This document shows positions 62,568-64,000 of a stretch of 64,000 bases of DNA, in pieces. The notes under the pieces are model-generated. The model searched no databases. It had not been told where the DNA came from and was given only the letters and a program-made list of their open reading frames with translations. Within the stretch, counting starts at the first letter, position 1. Each line of letters opens with the position of its first letter. This stretch comes from CAWULT01 sp963923455 (GTDB lineage Bacteria > Acidobacteriota > Vicinamibacteria > Vicinamibacterales > UBA2999), in contig CAWULT010000002.1 in the NCBI GenBank assembly GCA_963923455.1, forward strand, positions 1-64,000, in the 5' to 3' direction. A program made the position numbers and the translations under genes.

Positions 62568-63538
62568 CGGGGCCGCCTCGAACGGCGGAGGGCCGTCCGA
62601 TCGTCCTCGCCGTCGTGGGCCCCACCGCGTCGGGCAAGAGCGCGCTGGCCATCGCCCTCGCCAGCAGGCTCGACGGCGAAATCGTGAACTGTGACTCGAC
62701 CGCCGTGTACCGGGGCTTCGACATCGGGACCGACAAGGTGCCGGTGGGGGAGCGACGCGGCATCCCCCATCACCTGATCGACGTCGCCGAACCGACGGAG
62801 GTCTACACGGCCGCCCGGTACGCCGAGGACGCCGAGGGCGCCATCCGTGCCATCCACGCCCGGGGCCGGCTGCCGATCGTGACCGGCGGCACGGGCCTCT
62901 ACTACCGCGCGCTCGTCCGGGGCTTGTTCCCGGGCCCGCAGGCGGACCCGGCGATTCGTGCCCGCCTCGACCGTCTGGCGGAGCGGGGCGGCCCGGAACG
63001 TCTGCACCGGCTGCTCCGGCGGCTCGACCCCGCGTCGGGGGCACGGGCGATGCCCAGGGACCGCAAGCGCATCGTCCGGGCGCTCGAGGTCTACTTCTCG
63101 ACGGGGCGGCCGATGACGGACCACTTCGCCGACACCCGGTCGCGGATTGCCGACTGTGCCGTCATCACGGTGGCGCTCCGCCTGCCCACCGATCTGACCG
63201 CCGCCCGCGTGGAGCGGCGCGTCGACGCGCAGTTCGAGCGCGGCATCGTCGACGAAGTTCGTGCGCTGCGACGGGCGTACCCTGCCGACGCGCGGCCGTT
63301 CGGCGGACTCGTCTACCGGCAAATCATCGAGATGCTGGATGGCGTGCGCGACGAGGCGCAGACGCGCGCGCTCATCGCGCGCGAGAACCGGCAGTACGCG
63401 CGGCGCCAGTTGATCTGGTTCCGCAAAGAGCCTAATCTAGTCTGGTTCGATGGACCTGGTGAACGACTCGAGACGTTGCATCGCGTGCTGGACGCGTTGT
63501 CGGAACGCGGCCTGCGAGCACGAGGAGACGGCCACTGA
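62552..63538 (+). CDS. miaA: tRNA dimethylallyltransferase
   Basis: 328 residues. Adds the isopentenyl group to A37 of tRNAs reading U-starting codons. The P-loop is VVGPTASGKSALAIALASRL, and substrate motifs are VNCDSTAVYRGFDIGTDK, GIPHHLIDVAEPTEVYTAARY, VTGGTGLYYRALVRGL and the C-terminal RENRQYARRQLIWFRKEPNLVWFD. The GTG start at 62552 is the only frame start before the P-loop. hfq starts at its stop (TGATG), the same order as in E. coli. Confidence 0.95.
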   Translation: MAGALTGPPRTAEGRPIVLAVVGPTASGKSALAIALASRLDGEIVNCDSTAVYRGFDIGTDKVPVGERRGIPHHLIDVAEPTEVYTAARYAEDAEGAIRAIHARGRLPIVTGGTGLYYRALVRGLFPGPQADPAIRARLDRLAERGGPERLHRLLRRLDPASGARAMPRDRKRIVRALEVYFSTGRPMTDHFADTRSRIADCAVITVALRLPTDLTAARVERRVDAQFERGIVDEVRALRRAYPADARPFGGLVYRQIIEMLDGVRDEAQTRALIARENRQYARRQLIWFRKEPNLVWFDGPGERLETLHRVLDALSERGLRARGDGH

Positions 63539-63804
63539 TGGCGCAGGCTTCTGAAGCTCTCACGTCCCCGTCGGCGCAGCCCAACGTCCAGGACCTGTTT
63601 CTCAATCAGGCGCGCCGCGAGCGACTGTCCGTGACCATTCACCTGATGGGCGGGCGCCAGTTCGACGCCCGCATCAAGAGCTTCGACCGCTTCGCCGTCG
63701 TCGTCGAGGTGGACGGCACGGAGCAGTTGCTCTTCAAGCACGCCATCGCGACGATCGCGGCGCCGCATCCGGTGACCGGGCACCGATCGGCGCTGCACTC
63801 GTAA
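63538..63804 (+). CDS. hfq: RNA-binding protein Hfq
   Basis: 88 residues, LSm-fold hexameric RNA chaperone for small RNA-mRNA pairing. Sm1 is represented by QDLFLNQARRERLSVTIHLM and GGRQFDARIKSFDRFAVVVE, and Sm2 by EQLLFKHAIATIAAP. The N-terminus is 17 residues longer than the shortest forms. The intact FKHAI Sm2 motif suggests a functional proximal site. A short hairpin, CGCGCGCC-GTCTC-GGCGCGCG (63806-63826), lies just after the stop and may attenuate transcription into deoB. Confidence 0.96.
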   Translation: MAQASEALTSPSAQPNVQDLFLNQARRERLSVTIHLMGGRQFDARIKSFDRFAVVVEVDGTEQLLFKHAIATIAAPHPVTGHRSALHS

Positions 63805-63805
63805 T

Positions 63806-63826
63806 CGCGCGCCGTCTCGGCGCGCG
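63806..63826 (+). terminator. Hairpin between hfq and deoB
   Basis: Perfect 8-bp stem CGCGCGCC (63806-63813) / GGCGCGCG (63819-63826) with a 5-nt loop, directly after the hfq stop and 9 nt before deoB. It has no U tract and may act as an attenuator. Confidence 0.45.
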
Positions 63827-63835
63827 GGTGGGTTC

Positions 63836-64000
63836 GTGTCTCAATTCACACGCGTCATCCTGCTGGTCCTCGACAGCGTCGGCATCGGCGCGCTACCCGA
63901 TGCCGCCGCGTACGGCGACGAGGGGAGCGACACCGTCGGCAACGTCGCCCGCCTCGTCGGGCTTCGCGTGCCCAACCTGCGTGCGCTCGGCCTCGGGGCC
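63836..64000 (+). CDS. deoB: Phosphopentomutase, 3'-truncated by the window end
   Basis: The first 55 codons only, from GTG 63836. The N-terminus RVILLVLDSVGIGALPDAAA with YGDEGSDTVGNVARL is the alkaline-phosphatase-superfamily start of DeoB, with the metal-binding Asp in VLDSVG. The enzyme interconverts ribose/deoxyribose 1- and 5-phosphates. The rest lies outside the window. Confidence 0.92.
   Translation, partial: MSQFTRVILLVLDSVGIGALPDAAAYGDEGSDTVGNVARLVGLRVPNLRALGLGA

Overview
The window is one continuous, very GC-rich (roughly 70% by eye), gene-dense bacterial chromosome segment that ends inside a gene on both sides. Its first 30 bases are not genomic: they match the Illumina Nextera read-2 adapter ending in the transposase mosaic end. 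The sequence is therefore a contig edge from a shotgun assembly. Gene content points to Acidobacteriota, probably class Vicinamibacteria (inference). The reasons are a DUF6152 protein with its usual acidobacterial partner, a DUF6677-like protein, futalosine-type menaquinone genes, a dnaK-dnaJ-hspR chaperone cluster, a complete Gram-negative envelope gene set (BamA, Skp, LpxA, LpxI, Lnt, LolC/LolD) and very GC-biased codon use. I see no insertion sequence, prophage, CRISPR array, rRNA or tRNA. This is core chromosome rather than an island.

Layout. 0-7 kb: end of a repeat-containing hypothetical protein, valS (actinobacterial/archaeal-type), nadC, birA, a hypothetical gene and an RlmD/TrmA-like RNA methyltransferase. 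7-10.4 kb (minus strand): class-I glutamine-amidotransferase-like hydrolase, argS, mobA. 10.4-18 kb: V4R-like protein, TPR lipoprotein-type protein, SPOR protein, hybrid histidine kinase, lnt, prfB with a programmed +1 frameshift, and a small membrane protein. 18-20.5 kb: a PBP1A-type transpeptidase on the minus strand, divergent from dnaK. 20.5-26.2 kb: dnaK, dnaJ, hspR, a DnaC-like ATPase and hemW. 26.2-27.9 kb: a tandem pair of paralogous secreted proteins and a small beta-barrel protein. 28-31.3 kb: acyl-CoA dehydrogenase, meaB, and a methylmalonyl-CoA epimerase fused to a metallo-beta-lactamase-fold domain. 31.3-33.2 kb: mtnP and a PfkB/adenosine-type kinase. 33.3-36.1 kb (minus): Fsr-like exporter, then the DUF6152 pair. 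36.1-42.7 kb: four small membrane proteins, enoyl-CoA hydratase, ribH, nusB, lysS, lolC/E, lolD. 42.7-45.9 kb: a large alpha/beta-hydrolase, a beta-hydroxyacid dehydrogenase and an ABM-domain protein. 46-55.8 kb: clpC, bamA, a lipoprotein, skp, a FabZ-LpxA fusion, lpxI and a Gfo/Idh oxidoreductase. 55.8-61.5 kb: menaquinone cluster (cysteine-less MqnE-like protein, mqnA, mqnC, MqnX-type deaminase, UbiA prenyltransferase, UbiE/MenG methyltransferase). 61.5-64 kb: TonB-like protein, a 28-codon mini-ORF, miaA, hfq and the start of deoB.

How the genes work together. Three themes dominate. (1) Outer-membrane construction: BamA and Skp for beta-barrels, FabZ-LpxA and LpxI for lipid A, Lnt/Lol for lipoproteins, PBP1A for the wall. 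(2) Menaquinone synthesis by the futalosine route followed by prenylation and methylation. (3) Propionate/branched-chain acyl-CoA oxidation (acyl-CoA dehydrogenase, MeaB, epimerase fusion). Many adjacent genes overlap by 1-20 nt (ATGA, GTGA or TTGA junctions), which implies translationally coupled operons. I found no classical unknown defence or mobile system. The most unusual items are the domain fusions, the radical-SAM-type protein without its cluster cysteines, the RNA methyltransferase with altered Fe-S ligands, the tandem secreted paralogs, and the HAIR-like operator on the dnaK promoter.
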